Origin: Tetrapyrgos nigripes
Taxonomy: Eukaryota > Basidiomycota > Agaricomycetes > Agaricales > Campanellaceae
Direction of reading: 5' to 3'
Assembly (NCBI GenBank): GCA_013368315.1
Contig: JAACJM010000167.1
Location: 62,001-126,000, forward strand
DNA: 64,000 nt
In this document: positions 1-12,294 of the stretch, one piece after another
How the letters are laid out: every line of letters starts with the position of its first letter
Numbering within the stretch: position 1 is the stretch's first letter
Position numbers and translations under genes: made by a program
The notes under the pieces: generated by a model
Databases searched by the model: none
Told to the model about the DNA's origin: nothing
The model's input: the letters and a program-made list of their open reading frames with translations, nothing else

Positions 1-310
1 TGCTGGTTGGCGCAAGATGGCTGAAATACTGTACGGGTTGGGTATGCGCATCTAGATTCTTGGTATGCTCTCCTGCCTCGATGATCTAAATCCATAACTT
101 GTGAGATCCCCACAAAGGTGGGATAGAATCGATACTACGCACCAAGATACGTAAAGAAGGATACGCAGCAGCTAATTGTCCTGCTGCTAAGCACGCTGCT
201 GTTCCACCTTGAAAAGAGTAAAGTTTCGGTGAGTTTTCTGGGAAACATAGATAAGGGATGGACAGGGACATACCACCTGCGAAGAGGATGTCGTATACAG
301 TGTCACTCAT
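1..310 (-). CDS. GMC oxidoreductase, N-terminal part (runs off left edge)
   Basis: Three exons can be read on the minus strand: 310-274, 207-143 and 85-1. They are separated by introns of 66 and 57 bases, starting GTATGT and GTGCGT and ending AAG and TAG. Joined, they begin MSDTVYDILFAGGGTAACLA, the FAD/ADP-binding beta-alpha-beta motif (GxGxxA type) that opens every glucose-methanol-choline oxidoreductase. After LRIL the third exon gives IIEAGEHTKN, then a QPVQYFSHL stretch as in fungal alcohol or aryl-alcohol oxidase-like members. Such enzymes are FAD-dependent oxidases or dehydrogenases of alcohols and sugars, often linked to peroxide supply for lignocellulose attack. The ATG at 310 is chosen because upstream in-frame codons do not resemble the family. 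The catalytic His region lies outside the window, so substrate cannot be assigned. The reading frame is intact across all three exons. Confidence 0.85.
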
Positions 311-571
311 AGTGGTTCTCTCAATACCTAGCGAGTCAAGCACTACATTTAAGTAAAGTTCAAACTCAATGGGCTTCGGCGGTCCAGATACATCCACAAC
401 ATTGATCATAGTTGATGGTGGCCATATGTATCAGGCGACAAGGTCCTTTAAACTGTTCGTTTGACTAGCTCCTCCTCCTTCTTTCTTCCCTCCCTCCCCC
501 TTTTCTGACCAGCAAACCTCCCTAATATCCACTAAACTGTCCTTTTTTCCCTGCTATTTTACAATTCAACA
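311..571. promoter_or_regulatory. Divergent intergenic promoter region with CT-rich tract
   Basis: This 261-base space separates the divergently oriented GMC gene and the zinc-ribbon gene. A strongly pyrimidine-rich tract (about 468-560) lies just before the ATG at 572, as is common upstream of fungal start codons. No clear TATA box was placed. A shared promoter is an inference from layout only. Confidence 0.35.
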
Positions 572-1406
572 ATGTCCTCAATCAGCAATGGAACTTTCGC
601 CTTCTTGCTTGGCCTCACTCTCACCACCATCCACAGTGGCAACCCCCATGATATATTGATACCACAATAAGGGCATGAAAATACAAGAACCATAGTAAGC
701 TATTTTCCAAACATTCTTTTCTCAAAGACTTTTATTGATATATTGTTGTGTTAGTCCAGTCAATGAACATGGTACCCCCAAGTTACCATCACAGGTCACG
801 GTGACTTTCATTCAAGATGATGAAAGTTGTTGTTGTAAATGCATACATTTCCTTGTCAATTGTTTCATGGCCCCTGCTCACAGCCAAAACCCTTCTCATC
901 AGGGTAAATACTTTCTCCAATGCCCTCATGCTCCAGGGCATAGGTGCAGGTATGCCAGTGAGTCTTACTGTATTGTTCGCTTATAATCTTTCTCACCTAT
1001 AGTTTACATAGTTTGTCTCAACGACCTCTACACCGAAGCCCAAGTTGCTGCTGGTATCCCTCTACCTCATGCATCTCCTCCCTTCCTACTATCTCCTTCC
1101 TCTTCCTCTGCACTCCCTACCCCCTCCCCTCCCTCTTCAGTCAAGAAGGGGAAGAGAAAGAGAGAAGAGACTATAAAGGCTGAGGATCTTGATCATTCTC
1201 AAGGTGAAGGTCAGTAAATGTTGAACTCCCTCACCTTGTAACTTACTGAATCATTTTGAACAGGATCTTCGTCCTCCAAGAAACCTCATACTAAGGCCCC
1301 TTCCAACGACAAGATATGGTGGTGTGAGGCATGCCAAATTTGTGTTGTGGATGCCGATGAGCACTTGGACATTTGCAACGAGGTTCTCATGGACACTAAA
1401 GCCTAG
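572..1406 (+). CDS. Small Cys-rich zinc-ribbon (GRF-like) protein, unknown function
   Basis: At least four exons are visible. Exon 1 starts at ATG 572 (MSSISNGTFAFLLGLTL). A later exon up to 957 encodes CCCKCIHFLVNCF, then NPSHQGKYFLQCPH and GHRCRY. This Cys/His spacing with an aromatic-rich NPxxxGKYFxxCP core resembles GRF-type zinc fingers. An intron 958-1011 (GTGAGT..TAG) leads in frame to CLNDLYTEAQVAAG and a Ser/Pro and Lys-rich segment. An intron 1210-1263 (GTCAGT..CAG) leads to the last exon, with WWCEACQICVVDADEHLDIC (a second CxxC..H..C pair) and a stop at 1404-1406. The first intron is not resolved: exon 1 meets an in-frame TAA near 668 before a good donor. The gene may be broken there or begin with a different exon. 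No family name is asserted; the second Cys pair suggests two metal sites. Confidence 0.5.
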
Positions 1407-1603
1407 TGGAGATGGAGGTCTGAATCCCTTTGCATGTTATGTTTTTGTTTAGCTTTATGATAGTACTCTCGTACTCTGATCCCCTCCTTGCAATGCTCAC
1501 TCACTTAGATAGTAATCACAGCAAATGAAGATTGAAATGTACTCTTAATAGCAGCCATACATTAGATACTTGTAGAATACCAGCATAGTTATAGTGCAAT
1601 GAT

Positions 1604-2758
1604 ATGAATTATAGTCCTCACAGTCCTCTCGCTCTGGCCCTGAGTGCCCTTGGACTAAATGAAACTTTGTGTTCTGCCACAGTGGCGGATATAGCAGATA
1701 TTCATAATTCCGAAGACCCAGATCTGCAAACCAGGTTCTTCCTCAACCACCACCACTGTAAGTCATCGCTGTCGACCTCAAGCACCTTGTGTAGAGGGCC
1801 CTCAGGTCCAGCAATTTTAACGACTGCAAGTGTTGTGAGGGAGAGATCTAGTTTTATGGCACCTCAAGACAAGACCTGCCTTTCTCGTCTACCTCTGGAT
1901 AAATCCTTACAAGGGCTATCTGTGGTATCATCTGTGCTTACTTCCTACTGGTAACTGCGCTACACAAGCTATCAGATAACTGCTAAATGGATAATGACAA
2001 CTTCAGTCTCCATTTGTTTTGTTTTCTTCTACATAAATCCAGCTAATACATAAGTCTACAGCCTCACTGTCTGCCCCAACTCTCCTGTAGGAAGTGTCTC
2101 GTTTGCTTCTCCTGATGTCTACCCCTCGTGTCCAATTCATCTGTCCTCTCCTCAACACCCATGTACATGTTTCGCAGCCCTCACAGCAGACGAGGACTGC
2201 CTGTCACTCTCGTTCCTGTCCTATGGCCAGAGATGTTTACAGCTATGGTTGATGCAGATTTTTGCTTGGTTACTTATTGGTTTCTGGTGAGTGCTCTCTC
2301 TCCTGTCCTTCAAATCTCAGTCTTGTATTCGGACTGACTGAACTCACTACAGAAAATGCATGCTATTTATCTCTCGATACCCTCAAAACTACCCATACGA
2401 CTCCCACCCTGTAAAACCTGGTCAAAACCCTCAAGGCTCATCATACCATCACATACATGACTTCTTTGTCTCCCACACATCCTCAGGAGTCTCCAATTAC
2501 ATCAGGCAATGGGAACAATGACGATGACAGAGGCAACCAGGAAAATGCCACAGCAAAGGGTGACATTCACTGCAGACCCTTGACAAGAGTATTACCTTTC
2601 CTTTATGTTTCAGGTGTTGACTCTACCTAATCTGCTATACAGCCCATCGTGCCTCTGGAACCTCTGGCTCATCCCATGCTCCATCTTCATACAGCACATG
2701 CAAATGCACTTGACTTTCAGTCGCCACTAGTACCAGTGCTGCAGGTCTAGCAGCCAGC
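1604..2758 (+). other. Ser/Pro-rich coding remnants, probably N-terminal part of the next gene
   Basis: A 116-codon open frame (1604-1954) is rich in Ser, Leu and Thr. Short Ser/Pro-rich frames near 2100-2340 and 2460-2630 follow, with stops between them. No domain is recognisable. Position and composition fit the low-complexity N-terminal half of the membrane protein whose transmembrane part lies at 2759-3690, but continuity cannot be shown by splicing. Confidence 0.25.
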
Positions 2759-3690
2759 ATGTCTGCTGTTGGGGAGAATAGCTCTGAAGAAGGATCAGGA
2801 GGCGGACCACCTTCCTGTTCAGCTAGCTGTCAAAGCCATTGTCAAAATGCTACAAATACCAGAACGTGGACTTCATCAAGGAGTAGAAATGGTGGCAATC
2901 CCAATATCAATGGCCACAATCCTCCTGGTTGTTCTCAATCTAGGGCTTCACATTGTAGCCATGGTGAACATAGTCAGCACCAAATGCAGGATGACCGTGC
3001 AGCTTCGAGGCTTTCAAGACGGGGTAGTATTTCAGCGGTGTCGATACCTATCTCGGCTTTGATATCACCCCATGCACCCTCTGTGTCTTGTCATTCAGCA
3101 GTATATCATATGCGAGATCCACATAAATCTCCGTGAGTGCAGTCTACATCTTGGTCTCTTTCTTTTCCACATGGATATGATGGTGAAGAAGATCATTTAC
3201 ATGGCCAAGTGAAACATATGGTATGGTTGCTCAAAACGAACTGTGCTTTGAAGGGTCTGGCACACAAGTTTTCAAGGAAGAGAGATGCAGGTGGGGATCA
3301 GGACAAAGAGAAACAAGGTTACGATGATGAAGATGATGATCGAGAGCCTGCTCTAATAGGATGGACAGAAGGTGGTGGAAGTCCATTACATGCCTGGTTG
3401 TTCTTTGCTGGATTTATTGTATTCCCCCTTTGGTGATTCATAAGACACAAAGAATTGGATCTGGTCAAGAAGGAGAAAACAGAGTCGTGTTGGATGATCC
3501 TCAAGTAGAACATGGTGAGTATCCTTTGTTCTCACTCCTTTTCTTTCATTTACTGACTTGTCATGTCTGCTAGATGCCAGGTCATGGCAATTAAGATGTC
3601 ATGTCATGGCTCTGGTCTTGCTCGTAACATACATTCCTTTCATCATTCTAGTGGCAGGTTTTGCATGGACTTCACCTGAATTCACCTACC
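2759..3690 (+). pseudogene. Decayed basidiomycete multi-pass membrane protein
   Basis: Three fragments in different frames resemble one protein. From 2790 the +1 frame reads AVKAIVKMLQIPERGLHQGV, then a hydrophobic helix (PISMATILLVVLNLGLHIVA) and STKCRMTVQLRGFQDGV. Around 3230-3436 another frame gives LKTNCALKGLAHKFSRKRD, an acidic run, then ALIGWTEGGGSPLHAWLFFA and a hydrophobic stretch ending FIVFPLW. After KTQRIGSG and LDDPQVEH, an intron-like gap leads to DARSWQLRCHVMAL and the helix TYIPFIILVAGFAW near 3570-3660. I recognise this order (linker, helices, acidic loop) from uncharacterised Agaricomycete membrane proteins, but no function is known to me. Stops and frame changes between the pieces argue for a pseudogene, though short introns may explain some of them. 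Confidence 0.4.
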
Positions 3691-4221
3691 ATCTGCAGAT
3701 CTTCATTTATTCCTCATCTTATGCTGATCTATCTCTGTTCCTATCTCTATCTCTCCTCGTCAATAACCATTCAAAGCAATGCCAATGCCAATATGTAACC
3801 TTCAATGCATTATACATACTTACTGTATTGTTTACCACATGAACTGCATTTTCTGTTAGTGACCTGATCTCCTTGCTTATCTTACAGCACCATTAAATCC
3901 ATTGTCATCGCCTTCATTGGGGTTTTCTAGGGACTAGTTGACTACTCTCTGCTCTCATCTCTGCTTTTTTATTGCTGCTAGGTCTACATATGCTCTCTGC
4001 ATGTTGTGATCCTTAGCGCCCATTACATTCCTTATTCCTGACATTCTTTTTTTCTAAAATGTTGTAGTTGTTAGGCTATACATAATGTATCACTGAAAAC
4101 TCTAGAAAACTAAACTCCAAGTGCAGAGTTTTTGAAGGGTGCTGGTCAAAGCTTGCAAGCCTGATATCATTATGGCAGTGTCTTGTAGCGTAGTAGTACT
4201 AATCTAAAGGTATACACTAAT
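3691..4221. other. Intergenic, no feature seen
   Basis: AT-rich to neutral sequence with only short open frames in all six phases and no repeat I could match elsewhere in the window. Confidence 0.4.
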
Positions 4222-7200
4222 CTATATGTATGTGCCAATAACTAAAGATGTATGATACCAATTACCCCAGAATTGACGACCTCGACTGCTTGTGTGTCTG
4301 CTTTGCCTCTGCTGGCAGCGCAAAAAGCAACTGGTCAAGTTGGTTTGCACAGCTGAAGGGACCATGCCTAATTGGTCATTGTGCTGAACCTGGCTGGAAA
4401 GCTGGAAGTAATGAAGGAGTACTGGATGATACAAGAGACAAGATCGAGAAAACACTGAATTTGATTGGGGTAAAGGTGTAGGCTGAGATACAGTCTGTCA
4501 CATTATGGAAGTTGGAAGTTAAGCGAGAGGGACTGGTGGGCAGGCTACTAGTGGGCTTGCACTTGTGAGGGGAACAGTAGTCCAGGTCTACTGACAGTGC
4601 TGGAGATGAAGCTCTCATTGGGGCTGAAAGAGCAGCCATGCTGGTGGTGATGCTTCCAAGCAGATCCAAAAATTTGTCAGTTGTTTCAGTGGAGGAAAGG
4701 GAAGGGAGGTCTTTCAAGGCTTGGTCAATGTGGGTGAGTTTGGGATGAATAGAATTGATTTCAGACTCAAGAATCACAGTGTTTTGAAAGTCAATTGCAG
4801 CCCATTGTTCCTATACTTGAAGTAAATGACCTGAAAGAAAAAATCATAATCAAACACACCTTATTGCCAAAGTTCATCATCACTACAGCCTCTTCTTCAA
4901 CTTCTCCTTTGTCATCTTCCACAGCTTCTCTGTCTCCTTTGCCCCCTTTGACAGAGTCATCCAGTGTCATGTTGTTTTCCTCATCAAGATCAGCCAAGGG
5001 TTGTCATATCCTGAGCTAGAAACTGAAGTCCAGCCAAGTTAGACACTGCCGACTCCTTCTCGGAGTCATGAATAGCCAAGGCTTCGGAAAGCAAAGCAGG
5101 ATAAGTAAATGGAGGTTTAGCATTTCGCTGCAACCATCCATTGAGACAGATCTGAAGAGCTCACAAATACTTGCAAGCCCCGCCACGATGATGAAAGTCC
5201 CAGCAAGTACACAGAGCTTTACCAGACTGGTGAAGCTCTAGAGAATATGCTTCTTTGCCTTCAGATGACTGGCATTTGGCTGTGCAATACCCAAGGCCAT
5301 CAGCTTCACTCATCATCTCAACCATTCCTCCATACTTCTCACTCAGCATCCCCTCCCCACCAGCCGAGCCAGTTCACTGCTTCCTTTCCTGCCCTCTCTG
5401 CTTCCCTCTTAGCATTTTCCATGTTGACGATATCTGCACCTCCTGTTGCCTTGTTAAATTGGTCTTGACACCAATCAGCAAATTCTTGGCGAGCTTTATG
5501 TTTTTGGTAGATGTTGGGAAGGATTTCAGTGATGAGGATGAAGATGAGGATGTTGAAGTGAAGACAATGGCCAGAGTGAAGCCAGGCAGCAATCTCTTTT
5601 CGCTTCAAGATGCAGCTGAAGCTTTTGAGATGGTTTGTAGTTGGAAGGACCTCCTCCATGAGAAATTTGAGCAGGGCTGCAGTAGTGGTCTGACCCCATA
5701 ATGACCAGCTCTTCCAGAGAGCAAGAGGCATCCAGTTCTTGACAAGGTAGTCAATATGCTTGAGACCTCCTGAAATAATTTGGTGCGAAGGTCAGTAAGG
5801 ATAGATGTGTCATAATTTGCGTGGGTGACTTTCACTTCAGGAGGTGCAGAGAATAGAAAAAAGGCAACAGGAAGACCTTTCTTGTCCTTGTCAATTCCTA
5901 TGGCAATGAATAGAAGGATATGAGCACTGGCAACACCAAAGTTCCATCGAAGAGGAGCTGTTTGCCATGAACATACTTCCATGCAGCCAAGTCCATATTG
6001 TGGTAGACACACAGACTTTGAGAAGTTGTCCTTTCTCAACTATTGGGCTGTATGCAAATATAGCCTTGCAAATGAGTTTTTGGAGAGAACCTGAAAGCTG
6101 ATTGTGGGAGTCATTGAGCCAACCATGGAGATTGTACTGTGGTGCTCAGCGAATATCAATACCACATGAGAGAGCAACTTTGCAATACAAGGAACAGTGG
6201 TCTTTGAATTGGATGATGATATATCACCAGTTCTGTGAAAGACAACTGTTGTTCTGTCCCCAGTATTGATGTTTGGCATACATTTCCTGGTTGAGCCTCT
6301 GGATAGCAGCAATACTAAATGATATCAGCATTATATCAAAGTAGAAAATGAATTACACATACAGCATACCCTGTTTGAGGAGAGGAATGGTGACCTCAAA
6401 GACATGGGGATGTAAGGGTATCACAGGCAGTCTGGTAAGCCTAGCCTTCTTGCATTCTTTGTTGTGTTCCAAAATGCCTTGAATGCGATTGACAAACCCG
6501 TCTTCTCATTCAGTGATTTCGATGTGAGCTATACAGCCAGTGAAGGGATAGGGTAAACAACAAGACCATTCTTTGTGAGCTGTTGAGGTGAAGGTATCGG
6601 GAGTGACATCTGGGGTATCAGGCTGAAGGCGAGCTTGGTAATGATGATCTCATTCTTGTTGGGTTTTCATATGATGCCCACACAAACTTGGAGGAAAAAA
6701 TATTACAACTCAGCCTCAAAAGTATACCAGGAAACTCACCATTTGAACAGAATTCTTCTTTTCTTCAGTCCTCTCTCTGACCAAGCAGATGACAACCAAG
6801 CAATCCTAAACCTGCACTGAAGCATCCCTCTCGAGTCCCTGTCAATCCCAAGCAAATTGAGCATTTCAAGAGCTTGATCTTGAGAGGTTTCATCATATAG
6901 AAGGACAGTGTGCTTTCCTTTGCTATAAATCTTCTCGCAAGCAGCAGCTTGTTCAGCTGAGTGATATAATTGTTGTACCCCAACCTTTCTCTATTTTCAG
7001 AAACAACAGGTAGCTCTTGATGAATTGGAGACATACCTTGGCTTGCCAAGGGCCATAATCCACCTCTTCAATGGGTTTGAAGCCTTCTGGGGTATTGACC
7101 AGCCAACCATTACCCTGAGGTGGACTTATCTCAGGAATAGAAGCTTGTCTGAGGAAAATTGGTGGTCCTGAATGAGAGGGAGGATGAGGCATGATGAAAT

Positions 7201-7609
7201 CCATGGAACTATTGGAAGGAGGTCAGTACATGGGAGTTCTTTGGGGATGAATGAGAAAAAAGGAAGGAGAGCCTGTCAGTTGAAGTGAAGGTGGTTGTAC
7301 AGGTGTTCTATAAATGCTGGAGGGAGGACGAGAGCCCATGATATAAGCTGGAGGAGAATGGGCAGGGCTACGATGGTCTATTCGCATTGGCGAAGCTATT
7401 GGGGGCATCGGCGAGTGTGGAGAATTCAACAGAGCAGAAAGCGAATGAGGTGGTGCATTTGCTCTGTAGGATGGGGCATGGAACAGATGATTTTGAGGTT
7501 CCAAGGGGGCTAGACACGATAATCCAGGTAATGATATTTGAGGACGCGTCGTATTCAGTTTGGAGGTTGAGTCTGCCTCCAAAAAAGTCCTCGTAACTAT
7601 CCGCAGCAT
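4222..7609 (-). pseudogene. Broken MULE (Mutator-like) transposase with SWIM zinc finger
   Basis: Read on the minus strand, fragments follow one another in the order of a fungal MULE transposase. A Pro/Ser-rich N-terminus (7609-7223) precedes a segment starting MDFIMPHPPSHSGPPIFLRQ (7204). Further pieces down to 6040 lead to the transposase core near 5900-5750: GIDKDKKGLPVAFFLFSAPP, followed by THANYDTSILTDL. The C-terminal part near 5250-5161 has YSLELHQSGKALCTCWDFHH and a GGACKYL end, which fits a SWIM zinc finger (CxCxnCxH). The final His falls past a stop. A Ser/Thr-rich tail extends to about 4222. At least five frame changes or stops separate the parts, so the protein is not expressible as is. 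Mutator elements move by cut-and-paste and normally carry long TIRs; I could not identify matching ends here. Confidence 0.6.
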
Positions 7610-8369
7610 TGTGGGAGGGCCTCAAGAAGCCTCCAGGCAGCATCAGTCTGTGGAGGAGTGGGAGGATGAGAGGAATGACACTGAGGAACAGGACAATCTA
7701 TGTACCTTCAGAAGTCGGACCATGGTTGGCCAATGAGAGTGCATCAATACCTATACCAATACCAACATCGAGAATCAGCTCAATTAATTGAGAGAAGACT
7801 GTCAGTTGTTGTTCAGAGGATAGAAAAGGCAAGGGTGAAGAAGCTCAAGAGAAACTGGCAGTATTGTTGATAAGATCAGGTCTTTTTGGCTCCAGATGGG
7901 TCATGCAAATGTCTTGTGATATGACAACATATATGTCCGTACTTATATATCAGAAATGTTATTATCACCAGCACTCTCTACCAGGATTATATAAGCATCA
8001 CAGACACACATTACCATTAGACTATTTGACCATAACTAGAACATTGAACTCACTTGTGTTAGTTGGAATGTGATCTATCTTTAATTTGACTGCGCAAAAC
8101 ATGGCCTTGTTATACAGTGATGAAACACCCTTGCTGCTGTGTAATACACCCACAAAGATGTTTCCCACAGTGATGAGGACCTTTCAGATGTTGCCTATGA
8201 TATCTTTACAAATCTCACTTGTTTTCTATCATTAGCATCTTGTTTGGAAGCCTTCACACTTGCAGCTAAAAGTTGATGGAACATAGAGTTGAAGGTTTGC
8301 AATTAAAAAAGCCAGATGTTGGATGCAGTTTGGTTTTTGGTGTATTTCTGTTGTACCCACACTAATAGG
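7610..8369. other. Gap without recognised gene
   Basis: Only short open frames occur. The right part (8290-8369) grades into the first, diverged unit of the tandem array that follows. It may be the 5' flank of the MULE element, but no terminal repeat was found. Confidence 0.3.
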
Positions 8370-9715
8370 TGGTTTAGACATGGGGGTAGGGAGGGGTATG
8401 TAATTGCAGGGAGGTTTACCATGGATTTATTTTTGTTGTGGGACCTTTCTGGCCTCATTTTACTTCAGAATGAGAAGGAAACAAATCCCACAGTGATAGG
8501 TGACCTGAATGTAGAGATATGAGTTTGTAGGGGGTAGAGGAAGGGTATGTGAGTGGAGGTGAGTTTACCATAGATTTATTTCTGTTTTGGTCTAATTCTG
8601 GCCTCATTTTACTCCAGAACAAGAGGGAAACAAACCCCACAATGATAGATGACCTGGTTGTAGAGATATGAGTTTGTGGGGGATGAGGGGGAGGATATGT
8701 GAGTGCAGGGGAGTTTACCAGGGATTTATTTCTGTTGTGGGCCTTTTTCTGGCCTCATTTTACTACAGAATGATAGAGAAACAAACCTCACAATGATAGG
8801 CGCCTTGAATGTAGAGATATGAATTTGTGGGGGATGAGGGGGAGGGAGGATATGTGAGTGCAGGGGAGCTTACCAGGGATTTATTTCTGTTGTGGGCTTT
8901 TTCTGGCTTCATTTTAATACAGAATGATAGGGAAACAAACCCCACAATGATAGGTGCCCTTAGAGATATGAGTTTGTGGGAAGTGAGGAGAAAGGTATGT
9001 GAGTGCAAGGGAGTTTACCATGGATTGATTTTTATTCTGGGCCATTTCTGGCCTCATTTTACTCCTGAATAAGAGGGAAGCAAACCCCACAATGATGGAT
9101 GACCTGGATGTAGAGATATGAGTTTGTGGGGGGATGAGGGGGAGGGTATGTGAGTGCAGGGGAAACTTACCAGGGATTTATTCTGTTATGGCCTTTTCTG
9201 GCCTGACTTTACTACAGAATAATAGGGAAACAAACCCCACAATGATAGGTGATATGAGTTTGTATGTGAGTGCAAGGGAGTTTACCATGGGCTGATTTTC
9301 ATTCTGAGCTGTTTCTGGCCTCATTCTACTCCTGAATAAGAGGGAAACAAACCCCACAATGATAGATGACCTAGATGTAGAGATATGAGTTTGTGGGGGG
9401 GTGAGGGGAAGGGTATCTGAGTGCAAGGGAGTTTACCATGGATTTATTCTTGTTGTGAGCCCTTTCTGGCTTTATTTTTTCCCAGAATGAGTGGGAAACA
9501 AACTCCACAATGATAGGTGACCTGGATGTGAAGATATAACTTTATGGGGGAGATGAGGGGAAGGGTATTTGAGTGGCTTTATTTTTTTTCTGGGCCCTTT
9601 CTGGCCCCATTTAACTTCATCATGAGAGTGAAAGAAGCCCCATAATGATGTATGACCTGGATGTAGAGACATGAGTTTTGGGGGATGAAGGGGAGGGTAT
9701 GTGATTGCAGATGAG
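8370..9715 (+). repeat. Tandem array of ~150-bp units (about nine copies)
   Basis: The phrase AGAGATATGAGTTTGTGG recurs near 8513, 8662, 8812, 8962, 9112, 9251, 9379, 9531 and 9665, a step of about 150 bases with two shortened units. Each unit contains in order a GT-rich block (GGGTATGTGAGTGCAGGGG), GAGTTTACC, ATGGATTTATTT, TTTCTGGCCTCATTTTAC and AACAAACCCCACAATGATAG. Units differ by many substitutions and small deletions, so the array is not recent. Open frames inside it (8455-9426, both strands) are by-products of the repeat. A diverged partial unit lies inverted at 42735-42907. Confidence 0.85.
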
Positions 9716-10436
9716 TTTAGCGTCTACTGTCACCACCTAATGGACAGCGACTTCGCCGCAGCCCACTACCACGGACTAGAACTCATTAAAAAGGCAAACA
9801 CATCGAAACCAAATGACAGAACAGAGTTCAACCACATCCTACCAGTTTCACCCCTTTCCTCACACTCCACCACTACCAGTCCACTAAACTCTCACCCACA
9901 CCTTCGTCATAACAATGTCTACCACTTCCTCCACCAACACTACTGCTCATACCGCACACCCGACTAACAGAGGGCGCTGTACCTACAGGAAGCGTTCAGG
10001 ACGTCAATGCCGACTTTCAAAACAGCATGCTGGACCTCACAACAGATGCTAGCGCTGCACATGGGGAGGAGAGGACGGACCAGGACGATGCAGATTGGGT
10101 AGAGGACATCGAGCTCGATGTGTGGTTCAATGGACGTCCCTACGTGCAGAACACAAAGGGAACCTTGGATGGGGGGACAGCAGTATATGGGGGGCGAACA
10201 ACACTGTACAGTGGGACATGAGCGACAATGGAGGAGGCTGGGAACGGCAAACAACACGACAGAGTGGGGAAACTTAGATTGGAACGATCCTAAATGGGAG
10301 ATCACAAACTACACCATCGATTGGAACAAATACTGGCCGAGCCAGAGAGATGTGGACAGGCGACTCCACAGACAATGGATGGAGCATTGGAAAACTGGCG
10401 TGCCGAGCTCCGGTGAAAGCTCGGCCTAAAGAGGGG
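9716..10436 (+). pseudogene. Retroelement 3'-end remnant with small Cys/His ORF
   Basis: The array ends abruptly at about 9715 and sequence of different composition begins. An open frame gives SVYCHHLMDSDFAAAHYHGL up to 9966. An overlapping one from about 9914 gives a short basic product with RGRCTYRKRSGRQCRLSK and HAGPHNRC, a possible single metal site. Later frames read NDPKWEITNYTIDWNKYWPS and WMEHWKTGVPSSGESSA, ending just before an AGAGGGGG polypurine run at 10430-10437. The polypurine run followed by TAATGTCATGAA is what the 3' end of an LTR retroelement looks like. The coding parts are not recognised further. Confidence 0.35.
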
Positions 10437-10437
10437 G

Positions 10438-10940
10438 TAATGTCATGAATCGCTCTCCGCCTATTCATTTCCTTTCTATTCTTTCCCTTTACTATCTACT
10501 TCCCACTCTAACCCCATAAACATCAACCATTTCTCATCATCGTCTATAGTTACTATCTCTTTAGATCTATGACTCACATTCTTATCTCCTCCATTTCCTA
10601 TCTCCATGGACATTCTCACTGTCAATCACTCCGTATGATCCAGTACCTTCATCTATCCATATTTAACTTATTATTCTCTCACCCTCGACATTTCCATATG
10701 ATACCGTCTATCATTACTTACTCTTTCCCATCTGTTCATACTTTACTTATATACCTGTGATCCTTGTAACCTATTCCTTAGTCTGTTCACTTCGTCTCCA
10801 CTCCGCTCCTAGTACAGTGCAGTGTCGAGCATAGTCAGCTACTCGTTCCCTTCTCGTCTCTATGATCCTTTCTCTATCTTACCTCATTATAAATCGCCGA
10901 ATCTATCTTGTTCACCGTGTGACTTGGGTGGTTTTGCTAA
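10438..10940 (+). mobile_element. Probable LTR-like sequence between two retroelement parts
   Basis: It starts after the polypurine run with TGTCATGAATCG (10441) and has the promoter-like, pyrimidine-rich composition of an LTR. It is followed at about 10941 by the RNase H part of a gypsy pol. The right edge is not defined and no second copy was found in the window, so this is tentative. Confidence 0.3.
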
Positions 10941-12294
10941 GTGACAACGTTCTTGACAGTGCCCCAGCATTAAAGGCAGTGGACTACACTAGCGAGAAAG
11001 GCATAATCTTATCAGTGGAGACTTTGTACATAGCAGTGGGATATTACCTATATCAAGAGGATAAGAGGGACCTCAAGAAGAAGAATTATATCTACTTTGG
11101 GTCTATACCTTTGAATCCGAGGGAGAAACAATTCTCACAGCCAAAACGAGAACTTTACGGTCTCAAGTGAGCTCTGGAAGACTTGTTCTACTATACTTAT
11201 GGGTGTAGAGACCTCCATGTTCACACAGACACTAGCTACATTAAGGGAATGTTGGATAATCCTAGTAGTGGTCCTAATGCGACTATTAACAGGTGGATTG
11301 AAGAAATCCACAAATATTCATTTGAGCTAGTGCACATAAAAGAAAAAACTCATATCCTACAGGCTCCAAATGAAGGCGAGAAGTATCAGAAGCCGATTCC
11401 AAAAGTAGATGAAGATATGGAGGAAGAGGATGATGAGCTACCTCTATGTTTCAGGATGGGAAAAGAAGAAACTGAAGAACCCTAAGACAGATGATGAAAT
11501 TCAAGAGGAATTAGATCATGAAAATGTCTGCTCATTAGAGGTTCGCAGAAAGTATTGGGGTAAAATCACCAAGAGAATTGGAAGAGATTGCTAACCCACC
11601 TCTTCAACAATTCACACATGTTATCAAAGAATGGTTGAAACAACACCCCTATAATGAGACTCACTGAACTAAAGAAAGCTAAAGAGTTTGATAATATGAT
11701 CCCTCAAATTATTGAATACTTAGAGGACCCTACGGGTTCCTTGTTGAAAGAACTTAGTGTAAAAGCTAAGAGAAAGGTTATAAAAAGAGCTATGCATTTC
11801 TTTGTTAACAAAGAAGGAAGATTGTACTGAAAGAACCCTGACGTTCAAGGACAGCACCTTCTCTACTTACCTAAAGAAAGGAGAATGTTTATGATGCATG
11901 CCATGCATGATCATTTAGGACATAAAGGAGTATATGCAATGGAAGGTTTAATTGCTAGACAATTCTGGTGGCCAGATATGGAAACCGACATTCAGTGATT
12001 TGTTGGAAGTTGCAATGCTTGTCAAGCTAGGCAGCTCAGACTACCAAAAATACCTCCTACACTAACTCATACTCCTTCATTATTCCAGAAAGTACATGTA
12101 GATGTTTTCAAAGTATCACCAGCTAGCAACAGGTGTAAGAACATTGTGCGTGGTAGATGTGTGCTATCAAGATTGTCAGAAAGGTCGTGTGTTAAAGCAT
12201 GATACTGCTAGGGCCATCACAGAATGGTTCTTCAAGGATATAATATGCAGATGGGAGTTCCTGAAGAAGTTGTGATGGATAATGCTCCTCAAAT

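Noticed and set aside
8455..9672. Several 60-80-codon frames on both strands
   Set aside because: They repeat with the ~150-bp array and change frame at each indel; no independent coding signal.
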